NCBI GenBank assembly: GCA_963701995.1
Contig: OY969693.1
Coordinates: 248,001-312,000, forward strand
DNA length: 64,000 nucleotides
Origin: Methanoflorens sp963701995
GTDB taxonomy: Archaea; Halobacteriota; Bog-38; Methanoflorentales; Methanoflorentaceae
Direction of reading: 5' to 3'
The translations under genes were made by a program, and so were the position numbers. The notes below the pieces were generated by a model that ran no database searches, was not told the origin of the DNA, and worked only from the letters and a program-made list of their open reading frames with translations. Shown here in pieces: positions 44,578 to 52,643 of the stretch. Position 1 is the first letter of the stretch; each line of letters starts with the position of its first letter.

Positions 44578-44796
44578 TCACTCGGGGACTAGCAGAGTGC
44601 TTGCGCCGTATAGTATCCCCGCGGCGACCACAAATACCCCGACATAGGCAACAAGTGCTTGGCTGGGGGTGGCGGCGCTCAACGTATTGTTGGCTACGTA
44701 GATGAGGACTATGCCAGAAATCATGACTATCGCAGCTATAGCAAGCCCTTTGCGCCCCTTTCCAACACGGGCGCCCCTATCCCTCGCTAGCGTCAT
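44578..44796 (-). CDS. Small two-helix membrane protein
   Basis: A 72-aa protein. A basic N-terminus (RDRGARVGKGRKG) is followed by two membrane helices (LAIAAIVMISGIVLIYVAN and LVAYVGVFVVAAGILYGAS). AGGAG lies about 14 nt upstream of the ATG. No family recognised. Confidence 0.5.
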   Translation of the reverse strand: MTLARDRGARVGKGRKGLAIAAIVMISGIVLIYVANNTLSAATPSQALVAYVGVFVVAAGILYGASTLLVPE

Positions 44797-45069
44797 GTGG
44801 TATCGGTCTCCTAACCCTCCTGCTGATTCTTACGGCGACCAACGCGTAACTCACCCTTTTGCTGTGTTCGAGACTCCGGACGGGTCACGACAGAAACCAA
44901 TAAAAAGAGCATAGATTTGGAAACAGAATGTGCCTATTTGCTACGATCCTTATGCCGTGAGTAAGAGCACATTCCAGGTGCATAACGCCTGTCCTGTTTG
45001 CGACGCGCGACGCAGTAAGCCCCATAACGGTCATCTTTTGCGAGGTCGCGCCAGTGAATCAGAGAGCAG

Positions 45070-45237
45070 TCAGTCGCTTTGACAGCACGAACTACGCTTC
45101 ATCACGGATTTCCGCACCACAGGGACCAACAGCACAACGTGGATCAATACGGTCACGGCCAATACAAGGACGTGTATCAAGACGATTATGAAACCTAATA
45201 TCAGCAGCAATTTCATGAACGCCAGTTTGCCTAACAT
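45070..45237 (-). CDS. Short membrane peptide
   Basis: A 55-aa frame with ATG at 45237 directly after GAGGTGAAGG, a near-perfect ribosome site. It encodes one long hydrophobic stretch (MKLLLILGFIIVLIHVLVLA, continuing VTVLIHVVLLVPVV) and a short basic/Cys tail (RKSVMKRSSCCQSD). No relatives known to me. The ribosome site and coherent hydrophobicity are the support. Confidence 0.5.
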   Translation of the reverse strand: MLGKLAFMKLLLILGFIIVLIHVLVLAVTVLIHVVLLVPVVRKSVMKRSSCCQSD

Positions 45238-45247
45238 CCTTCACCTC

Positions 45248-45556
45248 GCGTACGACGGTACATCGCTTACTAGACGCCACAGCCAGCAATAAACATTTTC
45301 CCTCGTTGGCTTCGAACACCTGCCCTTCAGCTGAGCGGCGCGGAAAGGCGAGAACAACGTGAGGCATCGTCCGCGAGAGCCAGAACGCTCATCTGTCAGC
45401 CAAGAGCGGCGCGTGCTCAAGCGGGTTGGCTGCGCGCACACTCTGTCGCCGCACGTGAATGACGATCAGCGAAACAACAGAAGGGGAACGCCCATGGGCA
45501 GCGTCTGTTCTTCGCTTATCGCCAGCCGTTTATAGGAAAATGCAAAACATGAGGCG
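45248..45556. other. Gene-free stretch
   Basis: About 310 bases with no supported gene, repeat or RNA. It presumably held the promoter of the following mannosyltransferase remnant. Confidence 0.4.
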
Positions 45557-46697
45557 ATGAACGAAAAAAGTGAGATCGCTATACTGGTCGCTGTCTCCAT
45601 CGTTTCATCTCTGCTCTTGTACCTACCCTTTGCGTTAAATGTTCACGCCATTCTGGGGGTACAACTGCCAGCTACGGGGATCACCGTGATTGAGCGGTAC
45701 TACGACGGACCGCTCTACGCCGTGGTTTCAAAAACGTTCTACACCCAGAACGCCAATATCTACAGTGCGCTTGGCTTGCCGGCTGCGTACTATGCAGCGC
45801 ACTTGCCCGGGTACCCGTCCGTGATATGGCTCTTTTCGCTCGTAACTGCCCCGCTCACCGCGATGGTGGTGGCGAACCTTGCGATCTCCGCCGGGGCAGT
45901 GGTCACTTTTTACGCGTTCACGACACGATTCAAACTGGTGCACGATCCATTTTCCTCCTCCCTGTTATTCCTTTTCTTCCCACCGCGTTGGTTCTTGTAC
46001 AGGAGCGTTGGCGCATCCGAACCGCTCTTCATGCTCGTAAGTACTGATGCTCTACGCTTTGAAAAAAGATGCGCCGGGCAAGGCGACGCTCTGCGGCGTC
46101 GCGGCTTCGCTGACACGGATATGGGGCGTGCTCAGTTTTTTCGTGCTGCTAGGTTCCTGGCTCTAGAATAGGAAGCTGACACCAAAAAGAGTCGTATTAG
46201 CCCTTGCGGTCCCTGCATCCTTGTTGCTGCTGTTCACGTTGTACGCGTATTCGCTGGGTAACTTCTTCGCCTACTTTGCGGTGAACACTGAGTACCTGCA
46301 GATTCCCCTGCTGCTCATCCCTGCAAAAACCGTTCTTCCTGAGAGCAGCAGTGCATTTGCTGGCGAGTGGTACGTCGTGCTCTTTTTCCTCTATGGCCTC
46401 GGTATTGTCAAGCTTTATGAAAAGCGCTTCCGAGAGCTCTTTCTGTACGCGCTCGTTATGTTTCTCCCGCTGCTGTTTGTTTTCCACGAAGACATTAGCC
46501 GGTATTTGCTGCCTATTGCACCGTTCGCACTCATCATCGGCTTCGACGAGCTCATCCCAAAGAAGCGCGCGCATTTCCTTATCCCTCTCGCACTACTCTG
46601 CGTGGCGGCCTATCTTTACTGCGTGGCAGTTATACCAACCAACGTGCTGCCACTTGACGCGCTTCAACGTCTATCGCAAGCACTCGGAACCACCTGA
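45557..46697 (+). pseudogene. Membrane glycosyltransferase with frameshift and in-frame TAG
   Basis: ATG 45557 begins a GT-C-like protein (ERYYDGPLYAVVSKTFY resembles the acceptor loop; HLPGYPSVIWLFSLV). Near 46040 the frame shifts to VLMLYALKKDAPGKATLCGV, which then meets TAG at 46164-46166. The same frame reopens as NRKLTPKRVVLALAVPASLL and continues to 46697 with EDISRYLLPIAPFALIIGFD. Overall about 380 residues, the length of PIG-V-like enzymes. Confidence 0.7.
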
Positions 46698-46778
46698 TCA
46701 AAAAAGAGGACGAGTGGCTAGGCCGGACCAAGCACTTTGGCCACATACGCCGCTCCCTTAATCTTCCTGATCCTTCGC

Positions 46779-46935
46779 CTACAACGGTTCCTTCAAGCTC
46801 TGCACCTCTGCTTGCATCGCCTTAAGCTCGGCAAGATCGGCTTAATTTCATTCATCCGCTCGGCCACCCTGCAGGTTTCACAGTTGGAAGGTGTGCGCCA
46901 CGTTCACGGGCGGCCTGCAAATCAGACTGACAATG
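46779..46935 (-). pseudogene. Remnant of a Cys-pair/coiled-coil protein
   Basis: Minus-strand pieces in three frames read SDLQAARERGAHLP, then NCETCRVAERMNEI, then KADLAELKAMQAEVQSLKEP before a stop at 46779. Each frame alone is closed; together they look like the end of a zinc-knuckle plus coiled-coil protein. The rest of 46698-47172 has no gene. Confidence 0.35.
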
Positions 46936-47172
46936 AAACGTCAGGTAAGATAAGCCGAGATAAGATAGAAGTTGTGCGGTAGCGCTATGCGGCTGTTTGC
47001 GACCGTGAAGGGGCTGAGGCTGGGCAGGATGCCGCGACTCAACTCTGGTTCGGGCTAAACGCGCGGTAGAGACTTTAGCGTCGCGTGAAGCACCTTGGTG
47101 TGACGCGATCTCGCCGCCTGAGACTGTGAGAAACGGGCGTCGATTTGCGCGAAGAAGCAGCATTCGAGGATG

Positions 47173-48489
47173 TTAGGATCTCGAATATCGCTGGGCGGCA
47201 CCGACAAACGCGTCAAATCCGTGCCGCATGGAATAAACGTGCATATGTTGGAACGAAGCAAGCGCGTTGTATTCGACAATACCATCGCATCCGTGAATAC
47301 CAGTCCCGCGGATCATTTTGTAGGCAAATCGGGCATCGCGGTCTGGTTCGGCGACGGAATAGTGGTATTCGTGCCCGCGCAGGCGTTCCCCGCGGCCTGC
47401 AACAGCGCAGTCTTGCACGATCTCAACTTCTGAGTGCCCGAGCGCTTGCAAATTATCGGTCATCCTGACCTCGACGGGAATGACGCCGGCGAGCTTGTGC
47501 AGAGCTCCGTCGTTCACCGCAAGTGAGCGAGCCAAATACACAAGTCCGCCACCCTCTGCATAAATGGGCATGCCTTCTGCGGCTTTCACGTATATATCAT
47601 TGAGAAGTGGCGCGTTTGCGCTGAGCCGTTGAATGTGCGCCTCGGGAAATCCCCCGCCTATGTAAAGGCCGTCAACGGGCGGGAGTCGATTATTCAGCGG
47701 CGAGAAGTATTCGAGCTGCGCAGAATGTTCGAGCGCCTCAATATTTGAGCGGTAGTAGAAGCAGAACGCAGCATCCAAAGGAACGCCGATCGTTACGTGT
47801 GCCCGGTTGAAGGAGCCTGGCACTGGGGCAGGAACGATAAGCTCTGCGCCGGCGCCGATTATGGATGCAACGTCAAGATCTTCGCAGATCGCACCGAGAC
47901 TGGCATCTGTAACTGCGGGTTCTCGTCCACGAGTCTGGCTTCGGTGACTGCTGCGCTCCCAGACGTCCCTCCGAAGGACACCCACAAGCGGGACCCCAAT
48001 CCTCTCTAGCGCCTTTCGTATGTCATCGACGTGCGTGTCGCTGCCAACGCGCGTAGCTATGACGCCAACGACACGCACGTCATAAGGCGTGTACGAAGCG
48101 TACTGCATAAATCCAAGAACCGTGGCAGCCACACTCTCTGAGGAGGCGCTCGCATCGACCGTAAGGATCATAGGAGCGCCAATGATGTCGGCAATGCACG
48201 CCGTGCTCGACGCGCCGGTGAACACCCCGGAGGCGCCCTCGATGATGACGAAATCCGCGTTCGCTTTCGCGAGGTCACGCTTGACACCCGCTTCGCCCAT
48301 CATAAACGCGTCGAGGTTGTAGCACGGCCGCCCGGTCAACCGTTCGTGAAGCTTAGCATCCACGAACCCCGGCCCGACCTTAAATGACTGCACTTCATAG
48401 CCAGCGCTAGAGAGCCCTTTTAACAGGGCAATGGTTATCGTGGTCTTTCCAACGCCGGTTCTCGTGCCGCCAATGATGATGCCTTTCAC
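47173..48489 (-). CDS. CbiA/CfbB-like a,c-diamide synthase family protein with altered active sites
   Basis: A 438-aa protein with an N-terminal dethiobiotin-synthetase-like ATPase domain (GTRTGVGKTT) and a C-terminal class I glutaminase-like domain. Relatives amidate cobyrinate (CbiA) or Ni-sirohydrochlorin for F430 (CfbB). Three normally conserved positions differ: Gly41 in KVGPGFVD for the GPDFID Asp, Thr91 in GVFTG for the GLFDG Asp, and Gly313 in YAEGGGLVYL for the nucleophilic Cys of AECGG. The catalytic-type His in SFQHMHVYS remains. It is intact, so a changed role or use of free ammonia is possible. Start is GTG. Confidence 0.8.
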   Translation of the reverse strand: MKGIIIGGTRTGVGKTTITIALLKGLSSAGYEVQSFKVGPGFVDAKLHERLTGRPCYNLDAFMMGEAGVKRDLAKANADFVIIEGASGVFTGASSTACIADIIGAPMILTVDASASSESVAATVLGFMQYASYTPYDVRVVGVIATRVGSDTHVDDIRKALERIGVPLVGVLRRDVWERSSHRSQTRGREPAVTDASLGAICEDLDVASIIGAGAELIVPAPVPGSFNRAHVTIGVPLDAAFCFYYRSNIEALEHSAQLEYFSPLNNRLPPVDGLYIGGGFPEAHIQRLSANAPLLNDIYVKAAEGMPIYAEGGGLVYLARSLAVNDGALHKLAGVIPVEVRMTDNLQALGHSEVEIVQDCAVAGRGERLRGHEYHYSVAEPDRDARFAYKMIRGTGIHGCDGIVEYNALASFQHMHVYSMRHGFDAFVGAAQRYSRS

Positions 48490-48618
48490 GACAAATGCAT
48501 GCGGGTTGTGCGTTAATAGCTTTGCTCAGCGGTTCTGAGCCCCAACCTGAACGCGCTCGGCATCAACTGGGTTTAACGCGAAGCGTGGACGATTTCCAAG
48601 TTACACGGCCAAAACCGC

Positions 48619-48627
48619 AAAAAAAAA
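48619..48627 (-). terminator. T-run with short stem after the DUF2769 gene
   Basis: Nine T on the minus strand within ACCG/CGGT complementarity, about 110 bp beyond the DUF2769 stop. The rest of 48490-48738 shows no gene. Confidence 0.4.
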
Positions 48628-48738
48628 CGGTCGGACAGAGTTCCAATTATTGACGCCCCGTGTGCTCGTCGGCTGACGACAGTGTCGAACCAGAGAGTGG
48701 ATATAAGTGCGACACGCCGCCCGTTCAATGTAAGCGTC

Positions 48739-48954
48739 TCAATCTGCCGCACCGTGTATGCAGAAGTAGGCGCCGCTGAGGTTATATTCCGCGTAGACGG
48801 GGCAGCTCAAGCAGTCACACCCTTTCATTTCGGGCTTCTTTTTGCTCGCGCCCATTGCACAGTACGTTCCATCGGTAAGGTCGTTTTTTTGAAAGGTCGG
48901 ACAGCCGGGGCAGATGCACTTCATCATCGTGTCTTGATTAAGTGGAACTTTCAC
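48739..48954 (-). CDS. DUF2769 family Cys-rich protein
   Basis: A 71-aa protein with the family pattern: VPLNQDTMMKCICPGCPTFQ, a mid Cys (TYCAMG), CDCLSCPVYAEYNLSG and YFCIHG. Seven to eight Cys are in position to bind metal, probably Fe-S or zinc. The family is found mainly in methanogen-type archaea and has no known function. Confidence 0.85.
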   Translation of the reverse strand: MKVPLNQDTMMKCICPGCPTFQKNDLTDGTYCAMGASKKKPEMKGCDCLSCPVYAEYNLSGAYFCIHGAAD

Positions 48955-49119
48955 GGGATTCGCCTCCAGATCGTCAACGTGCGCAGACTATTAATGCCTT
49001 TCTTTATGCGTCCAACTTGGCAGAGGGCGTATGCTCGCGATCGATGGTCAGCAGTTCGATTACCAATGGAACTAGCTAAAGTGAAGTAAGAGCCTCAATC
49101 TGAGTACTGAGGTAGTGAA

Positions 49120-49368
49120 TCACTGAGCGCTTTCGATGCGTTCAACTCCTTTGAGCGTAAGCGATGCATATAGCGTGCCCTCATACGAAGCGACAAGCCC
49201 TTTTGCCTCCAAGTAATCAACGATCGTTTCGAGTGTCTCCCAATCAAACCCGTGCTTTTCGCCGACGTCATAGGAATCAATTAAGACGCCGAATCGACCC
49301 TGCGCAATGGTGTACATTTCGCGCAAGAACCCTTGCTTTTTCTCCTTCATCTCAGCTGCAAAGGTCAT
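49120..49368 (-). CDS. Winged-helix-like small protein
   Basis: An 82-aa protein from ATG 49368 (the frame is open to 49440). FLREMYTIAQGRFGVLID, GFDWETLETIVDYLEAKGLV and the wing LYASLTLKGVERIES give a winged-helix pattern similar to the protein at 33709. It is divergent from the next gene. Probably a regulator or a DNA-binding accessory; target unknown. Confidence 0.6.
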   Translation of the reverse strand: MTFAAEMKEKKQGFLREMYTIAQGRFGVLIDSYDVGEKHGFDWETLETIVDYLEAKGLVASYEGTLYASLTLKGVERIESAQ

Positions 49369-49507
49369 CGCGTAATGCAATTCAAACCTGAAGGGAAAAA
49401 CGTTGCGAGTGCTGAGCGAAAATGAACCGGCGCCGCGCACCTCGTCACTCGTGCTCGCCTACGCGGACGTACCGCAAATCCTCTGGACGTAAGACGAAAA
49501 GCCCCTG

Positions 49508-49855
49508 TTGAGCAAAAACAAGCAAATAAATCCCAAACGGCTGCGTAAGTTTTTTGTAATTGCAGCGAAACTGTATGCCGAGATGGATGAGAGCTGGTCT
49601 ACCGAAGACACCAATCAAGCGGTCGTAGCTATTGCCGTTATCCTCAAGCGTGTCGGAGCCCTTCCAAAGATGCTCGCAGACGCCTATCAGCACGAGATCG
49701 AAATTGGTGACGTTTCAGTAACGCGACGCTTCTACGAACAACTGGCGGTCAACTGTCCGGCCGCACTTGACTACTTTACCGAGAGCGCAGCTGACGCGCG
49801 CGAAAGCGAAAAAGATCGCGTCAAAGGCTCTCTTCGAAAGATTCCAATCGATTGA
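49508..49855 (+). CDS. Hypothetical helical protein
   Basis: A 115-aa, mostly helical protein (NPKRLRKFFVIAAKLYAEMD; NQAVVAIAVILKRVGALPKM). No motif or family recognised. Start TTG without a clear ribosome site. It converges on the HAD phosphatase gene. Confidence 0.5.
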   Translation: MSKNKQINPKRLRKFFVIAAKLYAEMDESWSTEDTNQAVVAIAVILKRVGALPKMLADAYQHEIEIGDVSVTRRFYEQLAVNCPAALDYFTESAADARESEKDRVKGSLRKIPID

Positions 49856-49890
49856 TTAACGCGCGCCGCATAGGCGATTGCGCCTCCATC

Positions 49891-50610
49891 TCATGCGGGT
49901 TTCAAGAATCCGAAGTGCTCTATTCCTTCGATGATGCCGGCCGCGTAGTTTTCGCGCGCCCAGTAAACGTCCTCAGGCAGCGCGTCAGCGTTGAGCTCCG
50001 ATTTATGGTTGCCGACGACGACCGCCAAAAACCCGGCAGAGAGCAGCTCAATGTCGTTCCCACTATCGCCCGCTGCCAGGACGCTTCGTGGACGAATTCG
50101 AAGCCTCTTTCTAACGTAGTCGACCGCTTCTCCCTTTCCCGCTCGTTTCGGAATGACGTCTAGGTCGGTCCCGCTCGAATAGACAACCTTGTGTGCGATG
50201 CCGATCTCATCGAGCCGCTTATGGATCTCTGGTATGACAACATCGGCTTTGCGAAAAAGATGGTAGCTCTGCTTAAACTCAAACTGGCGCGACTGTTGGA
50301 AAAGATACGGTATAGTCGCAAGTGCCTGGTGTAGCTCAAGGCGGTCCCACTGACGATCGATGTGCCGCGTCCACGCGTCATCCCGCCGGTAATCGGGCCC
50401 CTCATAGACTTCGGTGCCGACGTTACACAGCAAGTAATCCGGCTCGCGCAAGCACTCGGCGACCATGATCTCAAACATCTGGATCTTATCGCGGCCCGTG
50501 ACATAAGCGATAGTAACGTCACGATGCATCGAGAGCAGGGCGACTAGGCTCGAGTAGGCGGCGCGGTCACCCGTCAGCGTGTTGTCGACGTCGGTAGCGA
50601 GCAGCTTCAT
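49891..50610 (-). CDS. HAD-IIB phosphatase, sucrose-phosphate-phosphatase-like
   Basis: A 239-aa HAD hydrolase. Motif I is ATDVDNTLTG (nucleophile Asp and DxD), motif II YVTGRDK, and motif IV AAGDSGNDIELL. The cap segment FKQSYHLFRKADVVIPEIHK and TDLDVIPKRAGKGEAVDYV match the sucrose/mannosylglycerate phosphate phosphatase branch. Substrate is likely a sugar phosphate, possibly a compatible solute precursor. Its start overlaps the preceding small gene by 4 bp (ATGA). Confidence 0.85.
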   Translation of the reverse strand: MKLLATDVDNTLTGDRAAYSSLVALLSMHRDVTIAYVTGRDKIQMFEIMVAECLREPDYLLCNVGTEVYEGPDYRRDDAWTRHIDRQWDRLELHQALATIPYLFQQSRQFEFKQSYHLFRKADVVIPEIHKRLDEIGIAHKVVYSSGTDLDVIPKRAGKGEAVDYVRKRLRIRPRSVLAAGDSGNDIELLSAGFLAVVVGNHKSELNADALPEDVYWARENYAAGIIEGIEHFGFLKPA

Positions 50611-50801
50611 GCTCTCTTCTCATTGCGCCCCGTCGTATTTAGCATCTGTGACCAGGCGTGGTCGCGCGGGCAGCAGTCATAGCTCCGGTCGTCCGTGTGC
50701 CACCCACACGAGGCGCAGCGCCTGACAGGAGAACCGCCTCGCCGACGCAACAGAAACGGGATTATCGGGAGAAACACGAACATGAGTGGGATGTGAAGCA
50801 A
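50607..50801 (-). CDS. Membrane helix plus zinc-ribbon small protein
   Basis: A 64-aa frame: a hydrophobic segment (IPLMFVFLPIIPFLLRRR), then CASCGWHTDDRSYDCCPRDH, a zinc-ribbon-like cluster. It overlaps the HAD phosphatase start by ATGA. Coding character (a further hydrophobic helix AFTVILVALL) continues upstream of the TTG without a standard start, so the true beginning is unsure. Confidence 0.5.
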   Translation of the reverse strand: MLHIPLMFVFLPIIPFLLRRRGGSPVRRCASCGWHTDDRSYDCCPRDHAWSQMLNTTGRNEKRA

Positions 50802-50887
50802 GGCGACGAGAATGACAGTGAACGCCCGCGATCCAATAAACGCCGTTGCGAGAAGAGCCGTACGGATGCTTTGTGACGCTCGTGCTG

Positions 50888-51706
50888 TTATGGTGTGAGC
50901 AGGGTTTTGGAAGTGTACGATCCGAGCACCTTTAGTCGTGATACGTGCTCTTGTAGCGCACCTAACGCATCCAGAACTACGGCGTCAGACGCACTGCCCT
51001 CAAGGTCGATGTAAAAGATGTACTCACCGAGCGATCGCTTTGCGGGCCGCGACTCAATCTTCGTGAGGTTTAGCTGCCGTTCCGCAAACACGTGGAGCAC
51101 CTCATAGAGGGCTCCTGGTCTATCCCGTTTCAGCTCGAGCACGATTGACGTCTTCAAATCCTCTTGAGCCTGCGGCTGTCCACCACGCCGCGTCACGACG
51201 ACGAATCGTGTGAAGTTATCTTTGACATCCTGAATGTCCGCCTCGATGATCTGCAGGTGATAGCGTTCCACGGCGCGAGATGAGGCAATCGCTGCCGCGC
51301 GTCGATCCTCGCTCGCCATATGCGCAGCTTGTGACGTACTGCTCACCGCGACCACTTGCCGCCCAAACGCGCGCAAAAACGCGTTGCACTGAGCGATTGC
51401 TTGCCAATGAGAGTACACCACTTGAACGTCTGCGCCCTCGAGGGCCGCAAGAAAGTGGCGTATGGGCAGGATGATTTCGCGGGCGATCTGCAGGGGCATG
51501 GTGAGCAGCACGTCGAGCGCGGTTCCGACCGACCCCTCGATCGAGTTCTCCAAGGGGATGACGCCGCAGTCAAGCCGGCGCCCGATAAGGTCGCGGGCGA
51601 CGTCTTCTATGGTGGTGAAGTAACACAGCGCGTCTTCGGGAAAGCCGAGGGCTAGCGCGGCCATCTCACTGTACGTCCCTTCTGGTCCGAGCACGCCAAC
51701 GAGCAT
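50888..51706 (-). CDS. pheA: Prephenate dehydratase
   Basis: A 272-aa monofunctional enzyme of phenylalanine synthesis. The catalytic domain starts VGVLGPEGTYSEMAALAL, has PLENSIEGSVG, and ends with DNFTRFVVVTR, including the catalytic Thr. The C-terminal ACT domain has RPGALYEVLHVFAERQLNLT with KIESRP, the phenylalanine feedback site. It is divergent from the aromatic operon with a 101-bp shared promoter region. Confidence 0.96.
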   Translation of the reverse strand: MLVGVLGPEGTYSEMAALALGFPEDALCYFTTIEDVARDLIGRRLDCGVIPLENSIEGSVGTALDVLLTMPLQIAREIILPIRHFLAALEGADVQVVYSHWQAIAQCNAFLRAFGRQVVAVSSTSQAAHMASEDRRAAAIASSRAVERYHLQIIEADIQDVKDNFTRFVVVTRRGGQPQAQEDLKTSIVLELKRDRPGALYEVLHVFAERQLNLTKIESRPAKRSLGEYIFYIDLEGSASDAVVLDALGALQEHVSRLKVLGSYTSKTLLTP

Positions 51707-51751
51707 ACGCTCTCCTTCTGGTCGCTTGAGTAATAAGGGTTCTTCAAAAAA

Positions 51752-51760
51752 GTTTATATC
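51752..51760 (+). promoter_or_regulatory. TATA box of the aromatic operon
   Basis: GTTTATATC 48 nt before the ATG at 51808, within the short divergent gap with pheA; GGAAGGA at 51796-51802 is the ribosome site. Confidence 0.55.
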
Positions 51761-51807
51761 GGAAGCCGCGTTACAGTGTTACACTTTAGCAATAAGGAAG
51801 GATTGAC

Positions 51808-52605
51808 ATGGAAACAGGCAAAGTAGTACGACTAGAGCGTATCACCAATCGGGAGAGCGGCAACATCGTTATCATCCCGATGGATCACGGGATCTCCATA
51901 GGCCCGGTCAAAGGCCTCGTAAACCTTTCCGACATCGTGAACAAGGTGGCCGCCGGAGGAGCAAACGCCGTTTTGATGCAGAAGGGAATGGTGGCACACG
52001 GTCATCGAGGGTACGGCCGCGATATCGGGTTGATCGTCCACATGAGCGCTTCGACCTCATTGGGCCCCGACCCAAACGACAAGGTTCTCGTGTGTACGGT
52101 CGAGGAGGCTCTCAAAGTAGGCGCAGACGCGGTCAGCGTGCACATAAACATCGGCTCGGAGACGGAAGCAAACCAGCTTCAAAAGCTTGGTAACGTTGCG
52201 GAACGCTGCAACGAATGGAGCATGCCTCTCCTCGCCATGATGTACCCCCGCGGTGCCAAGGTCTCGGACCAGTACGGCGAGGAGGTCGTCGCCCACGCCG
52301 CGCGCGCAGGCGCAGAGCTTGGTGCCGACATGATCAAGACGAACTACACCGGCGACCCTGATTCGTTTGGACGCGTGGTCGAGAGCTGTCCGGTACCGGT
52401 CATCATCGCCGGAGGCCCCAAAGTGGAGACGGACACTGAGCTCCTTCAGATGATCTCAGACGCCATCGCGGTAGGCGCACGAGGCGTGGCCATTGGACGC
52501 AACGTGTTCCAGCACGACAAACCGACTCACATCGTTCGCGCGATATCGCGCATCGTGCACGACAACGCTTCCGTCGAAGAGGCGCTCCAAGAAGTAGAGC
52601 GTTAA
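51808..52605 (+). CDS. 2-amino-3,7-dideoxy-D-threo-hept-6-ulosonate (ADTH) synthase (copy 2)
   Basis: A 265-aa class I aldolase with IPMDHGISIGP, HGHRGYGRDIGLIVHMSAST, PLLAMMYPRG and the Schiff-base Lys in ADMIKTNYTG. As the first gene of the aromatic operon it is the best candidate for the ADTH synthase that replaces DAHP synthase in archaea. It is clearly paralogous to the protein at 32280-33068. Confidence 0.93.
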   Translation: METGKVVRLERITNRESGNIVIIPMDHGISIGPVKGLVNLSDIVNKVAAGGANAVLMQKGMVAHGHRGYGRDIGLIVHMSASTSLGPDPNDKVLVCTVEEALKVGADAVSVHINIGSETEANQLQKLGNVAERCNEWSMPLLAMMYPRGAKVSDQYGEEVVAHAARAGAELGADMIKTNYTGDPDSFGRVVESCPVPVIIAGGPKVETDTELLQMISDAIAVGARGVAIGRNVFQHDKPTHIVRAISRIVHDNASVEEALQEVER

Positions 52606-52643
52606 CGTTAAATGACTGAGGGCGATGTGCATGGTGGGAAATT

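Noticed and set aside
46164..46166. In-frame TAG that might encode pyrrolysine in a methanogen-type genome
   Set aside because: The same gene has an upstream frameshift, the residue falls in a membrane glycosyltransferase loop, and many intact genes here (for example hisA and hisB) end with TAG.
46855..46880. tRNA-Leu/Ser-like 5' segment GGGTGGCCGAGCGG on the minus strand
   Set aside because: No matching anticodon, variable or T-arm follows; the stretch reads better as decayed protein coding (RVAERMNEI).
46852..47163. 103-aa minus-strand frame next to the cbiA-like gene
   Set aside because: Only its end resembles part of the decayed coiled-coil remnant; the rest has no coding character.
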